A stretch of 64,000 bases of DNA, from positions 10,414,001 to 10,478,000 of the forward strand of contig NW_024464918.1 of assembly GCF_017591425.1 (NCBI RefSeq), read 5' to 3'. The notes under the pieces were generated by a model. The model made no database searches. It was not told where the DNA came from and worked only from the letters and a program-made list of their open reading frames with translations. This DNA comes from Ochotona curzoniae (lineage: Eukaryota; Chordata; Mammalia; Lagomorpha; Ochotonidae). Below, in pieces: positions 23,641 to 36,235 of this stretch. Both the position numbers and the translations under genes were made by a program. Positions within the stretch are counted from its first letter, which is position 1. Each line of letters begins with the position of its first letter.

Positions 23641-24365
23641 TTTTTCTTCTTCCATTTTTTCAACCTCTCCATTTCCTTATTTTCTCTTATTCTTTTAAGT
23701 CATTTTATTCATACAAGGTAAAAATTTTCATGTATTTCTCAATGTAGATTTAGGAGCACAGTGATACCACCCACCAATCTCCTTTTTAAAAATTTTTACA
23801 GTGACACATTTTCAGTGTACTTAACAATTCATAGGTAAAGAACTCAACAAATATTAAGTAGAAAAAAAAAAACCACTGTTCCTCAGAGTATAGATGAAGG
23901 ATATAACATCTTTCAAGTAAATAAAAATTTTAAAACATAAATAGGAAATGGAAGTTAGGTATGAGACTACACATTAGAGGGATATTTTGCCAAAAGAGAG
24001 CCATTGAAGATTAAACTTTCAGGAGCCTAATAGATTTGTACTTTGTACCCATTAGTTTGTCAGAGCATAAAAGGGAAATTAAATAGCACCTGGAAGTGGG
24101 AGAATACTGTTACCAAAAAAAAAAGTTGAAGTGGTTTTGGAACTGGAAATTAACCCAAGTGAATAACAGAAATATTCTGGATTGCTTTCAGAATGAAAAT
24201 AATCATGGATAATAATGATTTCTAATGAGGACTATTAGTGAGAGGTGGAAGGATGGAGAAGTTGTTTCTGGAGAATATCTAAAGACTCAGGAAAACTGTT
24301 GTGTGCTTGCCAAACAATGGAGACAAACCAGATAGATGCTTTATGTGTCTTGCCTTATTTTCATT
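23641..24365. other. AT-rich sequence
   Basis: Continues from the CT-rich end of the old SINE. Otherwise nothing recognised. Confidence 0.35.
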
Positions 24366-25567
24366 AAGAAACACTGAAAGGAAACACTGATCTGGGAGTG
24401 GGAGTGGCCCAATAGGAAAAAATTGGGCACCTCCCTCTTGGGGCTACCACTCCCACTGGAGAGCATGAAAACCAGAACTGAAGCCGGGGTGGCTAGATAG
24501 AACAGGACCCACCAGCATGAGTGTGGGCTGGAAAGTAGAGCTGGTTGGGTTGAGCTAGGTTTCAATGCCCATTGGCATGTAGGAGAGCTGAATGGGATGT
24601 AGGACAGACTGGAGAAGTCTGCTGTACATACTGGCAAGCACGGAAACACAGCGGGGGGCAGGCCCGGTTGGGGTTATTGGGAGTCGCCCCAACTAGGTTG
24701 CAGCTCCCACTGGTTTGTGTGAAGGCCGAGTGTGAAGTGGGCAGAATCGGACTTGACTGCAAAACCCATTGGTTCGTGTGGAACATAGGTCTGGAAACAA
24801 ACGACCCAGCAAATGCAACCACCACCATATACATAAGCTGCTTGGGGAGACGGACTGTGCCAGACCCTGTACTGGCAAGCACACACAAGAATAAGGTTTG
24901 GGATCTGCTCAGAAGAAATCTCTTTGGGCATCCCTCCAACTGAACTGCTGATCTCAAAACCCCAATCATGAAGAGAATTGCAGGTTCCATGGTCTGACCA
25001 TGGAGTGCAAGTGTCAAAGCTGAGCCCCCTCAGAGGCTCAGACAGAACATTAAATAGCACATCCAAGTGCACATGGAGGAAATCGCAGTCCATTGGAGCC
25101 TGCAGAGGACAGCTGGTACCACAACACAGGACAGAGGACAGAACAAATCGATCATCTATCTGCCCCAGCCATGTGTTGGCAGTGAGGATCTGGGCAAACG
25201 GAGACTCTAGGGTGGACTATGTCAGGAGTGGATTCTAGTGAGATGTCCTCGTGCTTGGAATGGCGAGAATGGCAGAAATTCAGAACTACTGAACTTTCAA
25301 AACCACTGGAGCAATGCCCTTGGAGATTTACCCTGGGATGGGGTGGGAGGTCGGGTGGGGCTTCTCCCTTTATCTCCCTCCTTACCCTAGATACACACGC
25401 ATTTAAAAAAAAAAAAGTAGAAAAAATGGTCTTTCCCACTTTATTGTAACCCCTGACCCTTTGTGCCCTAATCAACAATGTAAAGATTATCAAATAATAA
25501 TAATAATAATAATAAAGAAATGAAGCAGCTGAGACTCAACAACAACAAAAAAAGAAACACTGAAAGG
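24366..25567 (+). mobile_element. Retroelement with ~60-bp internal repeats, copy B, 16-bp perfect TSD
   Basis: The insert 24382-25551 (1,170 bp) lies between perfect copies of aagaaacactgaaagg (24366-24381 and 25552-25567). It ends in an (AAT)n run (25494-25515) and an A-rich tail, the hallmarks of L1-type target-primed reverse transcription. The 5' half is a degenerate tandem array: cccactgg/cccattgg-type units start at 24452, 24508, 24568, 24706 and 24765, spaced 56-60 bp except for one 138-bp gap. The 3' half is G-rich (25330-25360), then pyrimidine-rich. Copy A at 1-916 is homologous. No protein product recognised. It may be an L1 subfamily 3' region or a composite non-autonomous element. 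Confidence 0.75.
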
Positions 25568-26234
25568 CTAAAAGTGTTTTTGGTTAACATTTGAGTGATA
25601 AAATGTCAAGCTCATAACTCCACCCAAACATGCTGAATTAAGAGCTCAAATTTCTCTTAAAAAGAAGGCCTCCACCAACCCAGAACCTACATAGCTTGAA
25701 ATGTGCATATGTTGGGATTAATACCTGGAAAAGTCTAACTTGTCACTACACTTAGGAATGAAACTATGTTAGCTGTGTAGGGCATATTCAGAGAAACAGA
25801 CCTGCAAGGAGATAGTGCAGAAGCACAGAAGGGCAATACAAACTCCACTTGTTAATTACCAAGTGAAAGGAGCCTTTCTGGAAAGGATAGCACTATTTTT
25901 TTTTTATGATTATACAATATTCTAGAAGGAGGCAACACTGCAGAAATCATATTCAGAAACTCAGCAGTTACAGGAAATTATGCAGAGGAAGGAGGGATTA
26001 AAAGGCAAAACACAAGGAATTTTTAAGAAGCTACTCCGTATAACCAAAAGGACAGGGAAGTCATTTGTCTATTCTTTTAGTTCTATGGGTGATTTTTCTT
26101 TTTCTGCACTTGGTCCAGATGAATTAATTTCTAAACAAACAAAATAAACAAAAAAGAATTGAGGAAAAATCCAAGATCCAACCACCCACATAGATTCTTT
26201 TCTTCTCTGCAACCCCTCCCTAAATGTCCTCAAT
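25568..26234. other. Unique sequence
   Basis: Nothing recognised apart from a poly-T run near 25894. Confidence 0.35.
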
Positions 26235-26437
26235 CAGTTGTTTTCATATCAGACCTACAGATGGACCCTGTCAGGAAATATGAGAACACTTTAAACAAAT
26301 GGGCTAAGAAGGCTAAGGACTCATAGGCTGTTTCAGTGGTAGTACAAAATTTTAGGATAAAATTTCAAATACAAGGATTCAGGGTCTCTACAAGGATTAC
26401 TTAGGGTGTAGGATGTTCCTGAGATCAGAACCACTCG
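26235..26437. mobile_element. Possible MER5-like hAT DNA transposon remnant
   Basis: Left end cagttgttttcat and right end gagatcagaaccactcg look like decayed inverted termini of the CAGTGGTTCTCAA type. The size, about 200 bp, fits MER5-type non-autonomous elements. Confidence 0.4.
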
Positions 26438-27849
26438 ACAACCATTCATTCTTTCCCTTCATGTGTCTCAGAGCCTGGGCTCATGCTGCCGAGTAGGACA
26501 AGTCTGCAAAACCACCTGAACAGATGCTCAAATATGGATTCTCCTGTGGGGAACGTGTAAAAAAAATATATCTCTGAGTTTTTCAAAACAACCCATGCTT
26601 GGAATCTTTTTACTGCTTCATAAAAGGTCACAAGAAAGGCACACAGAGCAGCAAAGGTTTGGGGTAGAAAGCCACATTTTTCATCAACGTTTGCACACAA
26701 AGTTATATCTCAGAGAGAGTACAACAACTTGAATCCAGACTCTCAGCTTTCACAGTGAAGAAAAGTCAAGGGATGAATGTCATCACTGGCCCCACACCTT
26801 GGAAGAAAGTAACTCTTTCAACAAACTGATTCATAGGTCACACAGACAGGTCAAAACCAATTCCTCTACTGTCCCGCCTTGTAGGATCTCTTGAGGTTGC
26901 ATCCACCTGACTTCTTCCCTTTCCACGGATCAATGTCCTAAGAACATCACTCCCAGTGTCTACACGGGCACTGTGCGCTTCTATCATTACATCACTACAT
27001 TTTTGGACCTAGCAGATTGTTGCCTGCTGATGTCAGCTTTATCCTAGACAAGAAGCTTTTCTGTCCTCCTCCTCCTCCTCATACTATGTACTGCTTAAAA
27101 ATGTGTTTCTTCATCATCTTGGATCTCTCTCTAGGGTGAAGTTACAAACTATGAAATGTACTCTTTCTCCATATCTCAGGAGCACCTTGTACAATGAGGA
27201 GAGAGGGCATTCAAGGGCATTTGTAGAAAATAAGGGACAGAATGACATCTACTGACACAGAGCTATGGAATGAATCTTATAAATACTTTAGAATTCTTTG
27301 TTATTATGCAAAAGAAAACCCAGACCCATATCTTGCAGACTGGTGAAGACAAACTAGAACAGTTAACTGGAAAATCATAAAAGTCACAGAACCCATTGTT
27401 ACCATACCCAAATCAAGATACCTCCTCAATAATCATGCAAGTTCAAATACTAGAAATGGAAAATTAGAAATCTAGGGAATTCAGTCAATCACAGAGAACT
27501 GCTTCATATTACCAAGCCTGTTGAGAGAGCCGGTAAAACCAGACATGAATGTTCGTTTTACAAAGTGAAAGTTCCAACTATAGAGAAAACCACCAAGATG
27601 ACCTTCAGGCTGCACCACTGAGAAGTGTCTGATTAGGACAATTCTTTTTCGAGGAGCACAAAACACCTGAAACAGAATGCATACATTGACGATCAAAATA
27701 TCTACCCAGAGAAAAGAGCACAGGAACCTTAAGGCTGAGGGACTATGGCATATTGCATCTGGTCCAAACACAGAAAGGGGCTGGAGGGTGCACAACATAG
27801 CAGCCAGCATTATCTTTCAAGCTTTTTTTTACAATTCTAAAGCTATAAT
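26438..27849. other. Unique sequence
   Basis: Contains a (TCC)n run at about 27066-27080. The longest open frames look random. Confidence 0.4.
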
Positions 27850-28160
27850 AAACATCAGAGCTTTTTATTTGTTTATCTGCATAAAAGATACAGAAAAAGA
27901 CAGCATGAGAGAGGTCACCCCGATAGCTTGTTCACTCCTCAAGTTCCTATGTTGGCTGGGCTGAGTCAGGTTACACCAGCAATTCAAACACTCAATGCAG
28001 ACCTCCCCCATGCATGTCAGCGACCTAGCTGCTTGAACCAACACCTGCTGTCTCCTAAAGCCTACATTACCAAGAAGCCTGAATTGAACTAAGGTTATAA
28101 TTCTGATTCAGCAAATACAGTACATGATGTGGATATCTAAGTAGTATATTAGCTACTATC
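27850..28160 (-). mobile_element. Very old C-type SINE, antisense
   Basis: ttatttgtttatctgcataa tail side, agcttgttcactcctcaag, and a gctgggctgagtcagg body stretch suggest a heavily decayed antisense SINE. Confidence 0.4.
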
Positions 28161-28246
28161 CCAAATGTCCACCTCTTGTAATTTTTTTTTTAAAAATTAG
28201 ACATCACATGCTCTCTGAAGACAACAAAGTTAATTTAAAAATGATA

Positions 28247-28593
28247 AGGCATATAAAGGTTCAGTGGAATGGTTCAGTGGTTAAATCCTTGCCTTGCAAG
28301 CATCAGCATTCCATATGTGTGCCAGTTCCTGTCCCAGCTTGTTCCACTTCCTATCCAGCTCCCTGCTTGTGGCCCAGAAAAGCAGAAGAGGATGGCCCAA
28401 AGCCTTGGGATGCTGCACCATGTGGGAGACCTAGAAGAAACTCCTGGCTCCTGGTTACAGATCGGCTCAGCTCCAGCTGTTGCAGCCTTTGGGGAGTGAA
28501 CCAGCAGAATCTTTCTTATGTCTCTCCTTCTCTTTTTAAATCTGCCTTTCCAGTAAAACAAAATAAATCTTTTTTTAAAATTAGGTATATAAA
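28247..28593 (+). mobile_element. C-type SINE with TSD
   Basis: Body 28258-28582 with agctccctgcttgtggccca, gcccaaagccttgggatgct and an aataaatc tail. Target-site duplication aggcatataaa (28247-28257) and aggtatataaa (28583-28593). Confidence 0.85.
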
Positions 28594-29559
28594 AATATTC
28601 CATACTTGTACGTTGAAGTTAATATTTCTAAATATTAAAGAAAAATCTTATCTGGGAAGCTGTGGTTCATTATGACAATGATATCACATATAACATGTTA
28701 TTAGGGGAAATGTGATAAGGAGTGATTCTTTTATTACCTCACATTTTTGTTTTCTAAATTTAAAACTATTCTGAAATAAAATATTAACAAAAAGCTTAGG
28801 AATAAAATGAAAATTAGGAACTTGTACCCTCTACATAATAATAATTTCATATATCAACATTTACAAATTCAATTAAAGTTAAGCTCAGAGGAAATAATTA
28901 GTTTTAAATATTGACATGTATTTCCACCAAGAACATTGAAAAGGAAAATCATAGGAAATCCAAAGAAAGCAGAAGAAAGAACTTCTGTGGAATTTCAGAT
29001 GTACAAGTAATTCAGAAAACTAGCAAGCCAAAGTTACTTTTATGTAAAAGTTCAACAAACTGATTTTTTTTGGTTTACTGCTGGATCAGTGATGAAAAAG
29101 AACACAACCCCCTAACATCAGGAAAGCAAAGGGTGTGCCAGCTACAGACTCAATAACACTAAAATGATAACACATGAGCCACACTTTATAACAGCACATT
29201 TCACAGTTCAGACAAAAATGGAAGCATTTCCTGACACATTAAAATCTCCACCAAATTAAATAATAAACAAGGTATCTACTTTGTACCTTAGGCTAAAATC
29301 AATTCTAACTCAATTATACACTTAAGTATGAATGACAATACAATCTACTTGTACAAAGTCATTTGGCAGGTGTCTTCGTAACTTCAAACCAAAAGAAAAA
29401 ACAAAACAAACAAACAAACAAAACTACATTTCTGTTCACCAAAAGGCACGTTTATGTGAAAGATACCACACAAAGCTGTCCATGTATAATGTATAAAGAC
29501 TTTGCATGCAGAATAAATAAAATTTTCTGGAACTCAGTAAAACAAAGCCCATTAAAACC
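28594..29559. other. AT-rich unique sequence
   Basis: Only a short (AAAC)n run at 29404-29423 stands out. Confidence 0.35.
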
Positions 29560-30150
29560 TCCCTAGAAAACCAGGAAAAAGAACTTTACTGGGCACTGCA
29601 CAAAAGTGATTAACCAGTCAATAAAATATGAAAAGATCCTAAACTTCATTACTTATCAGGAAGTTACAGATGAAAATCATTACCAGATACCAATAGAGGC
29701 AGTAAAGATTGACAACCTGTGCGTTAACAAGAATGTCCAACCATGAGAACGGTCATAAGCCATTGTTAAGAAGTAAATCATACAGCTATGACCCAGCAAT
29801 TTCATACCAAGATCTAGACTCAGGACCAGTACTGCACATTGTGGCTCCTTCTGGAAGCAGCCAGAATGTTCTCTGGTAACACAGTAAGTGCATCACTCAT
29901 ATTATTTTCCTACAATGCAACATGACACAGCAACAAAAATGAGTGAACTAGAACTACATACAAGAACTCGGATACTGAACACAGATTTACAAACTTGGAG
30001 CTAATAGATCCTAGTGCAAAAGAAAGCATACTTGAGAATACTCATAAAAAAAGTTAAATAGCAAAAAGCTATACTATACTTTAGGAATGCTTACCTAGGT
30101 GTAAATGATAAAAAAAAAAAGCATGAAAATGATTTCCAAAAGAAATCAGC
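29560..30150 (+). mobile_element. Old L1 ORF2/3'UTR remnant
   Basis: The sense order of an old L1 C-terminal region can be followed: agttacagatgaaaatcatt, agctatgacccagcaatttc (29782), then an aacacagtaagtgcatcact stretch. Heavily diverged. Confidence 0.5.
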
Positions 30151-30488
30151 ATAGTGCTGACCTTTAGAAGAGACATCAAGAAGAGAACTATGCAGGATTC
30201 AGACATGCCACTCATAGTCTTTTCTGTATACCAGTGAGCAGTAACACAAGTGCTCATCTTTGCTTTTTGTAATTCTCTATATGTTACCTGAAAAACAATG
30301 GAAATGAAATTTAAAGCTGCTTGCTGGTCAATCGGTGTCAGAGGTCCTTACGCAGCACAGCAAACAACTGTGTTAGCAAACAGGTTTGAGCAACCTCTCT
30401 CTATGGCAACACAGATACAGATTCAAGCTATGATTTTTACACTGTGAATATACAACATGTTCATTAGATATTATGATGCATTTGGAAT

Positions 30489-30491
<3 letters not shown>

Positions 30492-30527
<36 letters not shown>
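30492..30527. repeat. (TA)n microsatellite
   Basis: Uninterrupted TA dinucleotide tract of about 36 bp. Confidence 0.95.
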
Positions 30528-30529
<2 letters not shown>

Positions 30530-30679
30530 TTGCTGTGTGTTCCTTTAAAATCTATGAATCTGGACTTTGCAATAGCAACACAGAATGACCTCCATGTTCC
30601 ACACATCTCCTTGTGTTCTTATAATCTCTGTGACACTGGACATGGTCATAGAAGTTATGAAACCTTAGGTAGATTACAA

Positions 30680-30975
30680 AGCAGTGGGCCTGCACAGTGG
30701 CATCGCCTACATTGTCAGCAGCCCTAATGGGCACCAACAGGCTCCCTGTTAACTCACCTGGGAAAGCAGAAGATGATGGCCCACATGCTTGGACCAACGC
30801 CCGCAGTGTGGGAGGCCCAGATGAAGCGCTAAGCTCATGGCTTCGGTCTGGTTCAGCCCTGACGCTTGTGGCCATTTGGGGACATGAACCAGCAGCTGGA
30901 AGGCTTCTCTCTCTCTGCCTCTCCCTCCCTGTAACTTCTGCCATTGAGATAAATAAATCATTAAAAAAGAAATAA
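30680..30975 (+). mobile_element. Older C-type SINE
   Basis: gggcctgcacagtggcatcg head, cctgggaaagcagaagatga, cagtgtgggaggcccagat, gccatttggggacatgaacc, and an aataaatcatt tail. Confidence 0.75.
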
Positions 30976-31593
30976 GGAAGGAAGGGAAAAATATGTTTTT
31001 AAAACAACTCTTTCACATGCTATGTGCATGAATAAATGAACAATTACAAATAAACTCTTCATTTCTTATTCTAGAAAATGTTACAGCTAAATCTCACATT
31101 TTTGTCTCTTTTGTAATTTTAATTGAAGCATTATTATTCATTTTGAATTTTCTCTTACAAACACCAAATTTTAACATCTAAATCAACTTGGGAGGAAAGA
31201 AGCACAATCAAGAACTTCCCTCTGAAATGAAATGATGCTCATTCCTCTAATACTGAAAATGTAAAGTCTACCAAAGTCAAAGTTAAAAAAAAAAAAAAGA
31301 AGCCCCCACAGAAATGAAATACGGAAAATCACATTTTAGGGGTCAGTGCATTTCACAGTCCCCAATGTATTGTCTAATCATCCTTCGCTGACATTCCAAG
31401 AAAAATGACACTCTAAGTCATCAAAATATACACTTTCCATTGTTTGATTTTCTTATTAAATTAAAAATAACAAAAAACAGCAAACTTGAAGAAATTCACA
31501 ATTCCCGGCCTGATTCATTTGGATGGCATATACAGCACATGGCGGTCAGGAAGGCTAGCTGCAACAGACACACTGGTGGCTATGGATCACTCT

Positions 31594-32775
31594 TCAAGGC
31601 TTCGCTTTCTCCCACACAGTGTAAAACACCCACAATTCCAAGTACGAAGGGACACAGACGATCTCCTTTGAGAACTCCACAGGACAGTACAGGCGGCCGA
31701 GCTGTTCTTCGTAGAGCGACAGGGCCTCTGTCCAATTGACCCAGTTCCCCTGTGTGAAGCACTTCCCATCCTGCTTCAGCACTCTCATCAACAGGTCAAG
31801 AATCAGCCTGAGAGACTCCCATGTGGAATCCTCTTCTGGAGACGTGGAGATGGGAACGGCTGTCAAATCGTTAATCACATAATCAAACTCTCTCCCTTCC
31901 TTGGCGTACCTCTTCAGTACTGCAGTACAGTCTTCTATTAGAACATGGTAGCAGTGTCCGCTGCGATTGTCTAAGACGTCACCGCAGGTCTCCCGCATGC
32001 ACTTCTTGCACCCATCAATCACCATTTGGTCAGTCTCCACCACAGCGACCATCTTTGGTTTCAGTTTGACAATTTCACATAATAAGCCTCCATCGCCACC
32101 GCCCAGGATGAGCACGTCCTTGTCAGTGTAGTCTTCCTTTCCACTGCCCATGATGGTCCGGGTATATGCCAAGTCACTCTCTGCCAAATTAACATCCCCC
32201 CTGAGGGTGAGAATGTTGCCAAATTGTTTCAAGTATAGAATTTTAATGTTCTGATAAGGCTAGTCTTCATCACAGATCACTCCATCTATGTCATACTCAA
32301 CCAGGCACCAATCAGCAGTGGGCCAGTGTATGTCAATGGCCCCTGTTCAAACTATACGAGGCAACTGCTTTACCCACCCAGTACTGTCCTGGCTCAATTC
32401 CTTCAATCTTTCTTCTACTTTGTTCAAAAGATTGTCAATCTCTTCTTTGCGCTGCGTATCACCGTCATAGTCCTGGAGGTCCAGCAACACCAATCCATGG
32501 GGATAAATTCGCAAATTGGCAAAGGTGTCATTTTTGTTGGTGTAGGTTGCCAAGCAGCCATGGTCCTTCAGGTATGCACCGATCCTGCCATCCCTTGTCC
32601 CTGGAAAATGGACTGGAGACCTTTCAGAACGGTCTTGCACTCAGCTTCGACACTGAACTTGAAGTGGAGCGTGCTGTGCCATGCTGCTGCCATAGTGAGG
32701 CGAGGCCCTGTGCCATGCCTGGGGCAGGAGGCTGCGGGAGACCAGGGACCACACGGCAGCAAAAGCCAAATCTCA
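31594..32775 (-). pseudogene. SMS: Processed pseudogene of spermine synthase
   Basis: The minus strand carries an intronless copy of almost the whole spermine synthase reading frame. The parent enzyme adds an aminopropyl group to spermidine. The start MAAAWHSTL is at 32693 and the stop TGA at 31594-31596, 1,100 bp against the 1,101 expected for a 366-residue protein. Signature stretches are visible: [13 protein letters not shown], the binding-site motif [17 protein letters not shown], and [20 protein letters not shown]. Breaks seen: a 1-bp deletion near 32566-32572 after SVHT, an in-frame TGA at 32347-32349 and an in-frame TAG at 32260-32262. GC-rich 5'UTR-like sequence extends to about 32775. 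Sequence left of the stop (down to about 31440) may be 3'UTR. No poly-A tail or TSD was identified. The lack of introns and the disabled frame make it a dead retrocopy. Confidence 0.93.
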
Positions 32776-35700
32776 CACTGTTCAACAAATAAATATTACA
32801 CAATAGCTATTCCTCTGGTAGCAGTTTCAGGTGCTCCAACGGTAAAGCCAGATATCTAACCCTCTGATGAGCCCTTCAGATGTATATCTTTGGTACAAGG
32901 GAAAGCAATATCAATATTCCATGTGTAAATAAGTTCAATTAACAACAAGTTATAATTGCACAGGGAGATGAAAATTAGTTTAAACAAGTCAATTAAATCA
33001 TAAACATTTCAGAAGTAAGAGGATGTGTTTGTAATCCAATTAGTGTGCTAATATACTAATAAATTTACTGATTTGAATGGTATTTTAATCGTATATTAGA
33101 GCGCAAGATGAAAAAAAACAGTATATCTTAATTGTCATAAAGGGAGCTTTGGCTGCAATATGACTGCATAAGTTTGGAGAAAATTATCCATGTTAATGAG
33201 ATCAAAATGCTTCTATCTAGAATAATAAATAAGGTTACTTGATAATTCAGCTAATAAAAATGCATCCAAGGGATAGAAGAAATGGCTGAACCGTATTGTC
33301 TGCCAGACACTAATTACACTAAGTTCCTGTTGGGAGAGAATAGGACATTTCATGCTATAACCAAAAAAAAGAAAAATACTTCCATAGTTTGAACACTCAG
33401 ATAATCATGGGAATAAAATATTCCAGGGATAATTCTTTATTGCTACCTCAATTACCACAAATTAAGCTCCTATTAATATCCTTTAGTGCTGCACACCCTT
33501 AAGTGAAATCAGTTGCACTTCACAGATGACTCAGGGGAATGAGCTGCTCTCCTATTTCTTCATAATTACCTGTAATTTATGGGGCACAGAGAGACCGGTG
33601 CAGTCTAGTCAAGGTCATGTTAAGAAGGCTGAATGGCATTGTTTTCAGTAGCCATCTGTGATCCGGGCTGAGGACGCCACCTCCCTAGTTACCACAAGAT
33701 GAAGAGGGGGGTGCTTCTCAGCCCAGGGACTGTAGTACCAAATTCTCAGGCCAAGGGGCAGATTGATTGTAAGCTTCATAGAAAGTATGCATTTTAATGA
33801 GTACATGGCATACCGATTAAAATGCTGAAATAGATAAATAATGGTTTTCAGTGCTAATTGCAACCATTTAAATCAATTGGAATGCCTGCAAAGAATGTTG
33901 ATGACCCACTCGAGCAGAATTCCAAGTTACTTAGGAAAACTTGGTCTGCTCTTCAAGCCTTCAGCTTCAGATCTTGAGACCCGTACAGCCTTCTGTTCAG
34001 ACTTCTCCAACTCAGCCAAGCCCCCAATGACTCAAGGCATCAGCAACTGCCATTACTGCTCACTGCTACATCTTCATTCTTACCTTACGCTAATAAAAAT
34101 CACGCTGACCATTTTTGATTTGTGTCTATGCTTGTTGTCTTGATTTCTGAGGGGTGATAGTATAGAACACTACATGGGAAGTGACAAGCAAGGTAATCAC
34201 AAAAACATAATAATGAACTATGCCTGGTATTTTGCAAGTCAAAATCAGCACACCAAAAAGGACAATGACACATTATTTCCTTCCACAATACACAGAAAGT
34301 ACTTGCTTTGTGCTAACCAGTAAACACAAATTTTCTAACGCCTTTAAACTCACATCTCCAAACTTACTGCTTAGAAGAAAGATGGTAGAAACAAAATTGA
34401 TAAACATATAACATGGTGCTAGCTGAGAATTGAGAAAAACAAAGACAAAAAAATGAAGGCAGTATGGAAAGTAGTAAAGTTTATTTATGATGGTCAAAGA
34501 AGACGTAACTAGTCATAGGACCAGCAGAATGCCAGCAGTAAGACTACTAAAGCAGGAATGTTTCAAACAGAAGGAAGAGAACCTCAAGTCCATCCATGAC
34601 ATGCAAGCACGCTCATCATGCTGACACCCAGTGGGGCTGACACCCAGAAAGCAGAAGGGAAATCTGAAGGATCACAAAAGGACAGATAACAAAAGGTACT
34701 ATAAGCCCACTGGGTGTCGTTTTCTTTGGCTCTGAGTTGATGCTGCCATTTCTCCATAACTCACTGGAAGATGATGTGTTCAATCATTTTGACTGCTGTG
34801 TTGCAAATGCACATTAGTATGTTATCCTAGCAGGGAGAACAGTTAGGAGGCTATTGCATCAATGCAGGTGAGAAACTGTGATCGCTGAGTCAGGGAAAGA
34901 GCAGTGAAGGCACTTAAAAACTGTCAGAATTCTATAGATATATTAAAGGCACAGGCAAACGGATTTTCTCATGCACTGGAACTAGAATGAAGAAAAAGTA
35001 AGAGTTGTACACAAACCCCAAATTCTTGCATACAAAATTGAGCATACAAAATTCTGATATGGAAAAGATTTGAAGAAATAAATTAGAACTGGCAGTTCAA
35101 CTGTAGACACATTAAGTTAGAGATGATAAGTCGACATCCAAATTTTCTTTAGAAAGCAACCAGATATGTGGTTCATATTTACCAAAATTGGAGATAAAAG
35201 TTTAGAAACCAGCAGTGTTGAAGTGAGTCAGGAGTCTATGAGAAATGATTCCCAAAACACAGTAAATAGAAAAGGCAAGAGATCCAATGACAAAGGGAAC
35301 ATGAGAAAAACAGTAGCAAAGGAAATCAGTATCCCAGAGTTTATATTTCAATAGAAGCTGTGGTCAAGACGAATAGGACCAATATATGTCCACAGAGCTT
35401 AGAAGATCATTGGTGATGTTCTATCCACAGTATCAGTGGAGCGGTGGGGGCAAAAGCTGCTTTGTATTTGTTGGAAATAATATGGGAGCAACTGGGCAGA
35501 AAAATGGGACAGAGACCAGAAAGTATGAAGCTAGAAAATGTCTTTTTAATATGCAAGAAATTACAGCACATTTGCATGCTGATGAGATTAAACCAGATAA
35601 AGGACAGAAGATCAATAAATTGCTATAGCACAGGTGTTGAATTTGGCCTTAGAGAAAAGCATAGCAATTTCATTGCTAATAACAAAGGTAACATTTAAAG

Positions 35701-36119
35701 GTATAATTTCAAGTAGATTGGCAGATGTCAGAACAGAACTACTTAGATTTAAGGTCTTGTGCCTGCTCAGTAAACCACGTTATCCTCTAATCAGAAAGAC
35801 GATAAAAGTTATATTGAAATTTTAATGAAAAGGAGACCAAAAAGGAAATAGCAGATGAGGCAGGGCCCAAATGTAGATAGGCCCACTTGAAGGAAGTGGT
35901 CTTGGATTTCAAGTTAGGCTCTTCAACATAGCTTGGACATTGTCCAGTTTTGTTCAACAATTCAAATTCATCCCCAGCTCTAGGCAATTTCCTAGGTTGC
36001 CTTGTACCTAGGCAAGTGTTTCACTGCTGGGAGAAAAGCAGCAAATAATTGGCAAGCATTCTGGGCCTACTTAATGTCAAATTTGTGCTAACTATGCCAG
36101 TATGCCAGAATAGTTGTGC
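32776..36119. other. Unique sequence, no gene seen
   Basis: No exon structure or repeat recognised in over 3 kb. A short direct duplication of ctgacacccag occurs at 34620-34650. Confidence 0.4.
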
Positions 36120-36235
36120 ACTTCCTTTTTTGTTGTTGGTGTTGTGTTTTTTTTGTTTTTGTTTTTGTTTTTGTTTTTTTCGTTTTTTGTTTTTTTACTC
36201 TAAGAAAGGAAAAATAAATAAATCTTTAAAAAAGC
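36120..36235. repeat. (GTTTTT)n-like tract plus SINE-like tail
   Basis: A T-rich run with GTTTTT periodicity spans about 36140-36197. It is followed by aaaaataaataaatcttta (36209-36227), which looks like the 3' tail of a C SINE without its body. Confidence 0.55.

Noticed and set aside
24562..25093. Open frames of 123-151 codons on both strands
   Set aside because: They lie inside the ~60-bp-repeat retroelement, overlap on opposite strands and show no protein family features. They reflect GC-rich repeat sequence.
28208..28675. 155-codon open frame
   Set aside because: It runs straight through a C-type SINE with a TSD. SINE bodies lack stops in some frames, and similar frames recur at other SINE copies.
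31594..32232. Live SMS-like gene from the 212-codon open frame
   Set aside because: The upstream half is broken by a 1-bp deletion and two in-frame stops, and no promoter or introns are seen. Expression cannot be excluded from sequence alone but is not supported.
32326..32859. 177-codon plus-strand frame
   Set aside because: It is the antisense shadow of the spermine synthase pseudogene.
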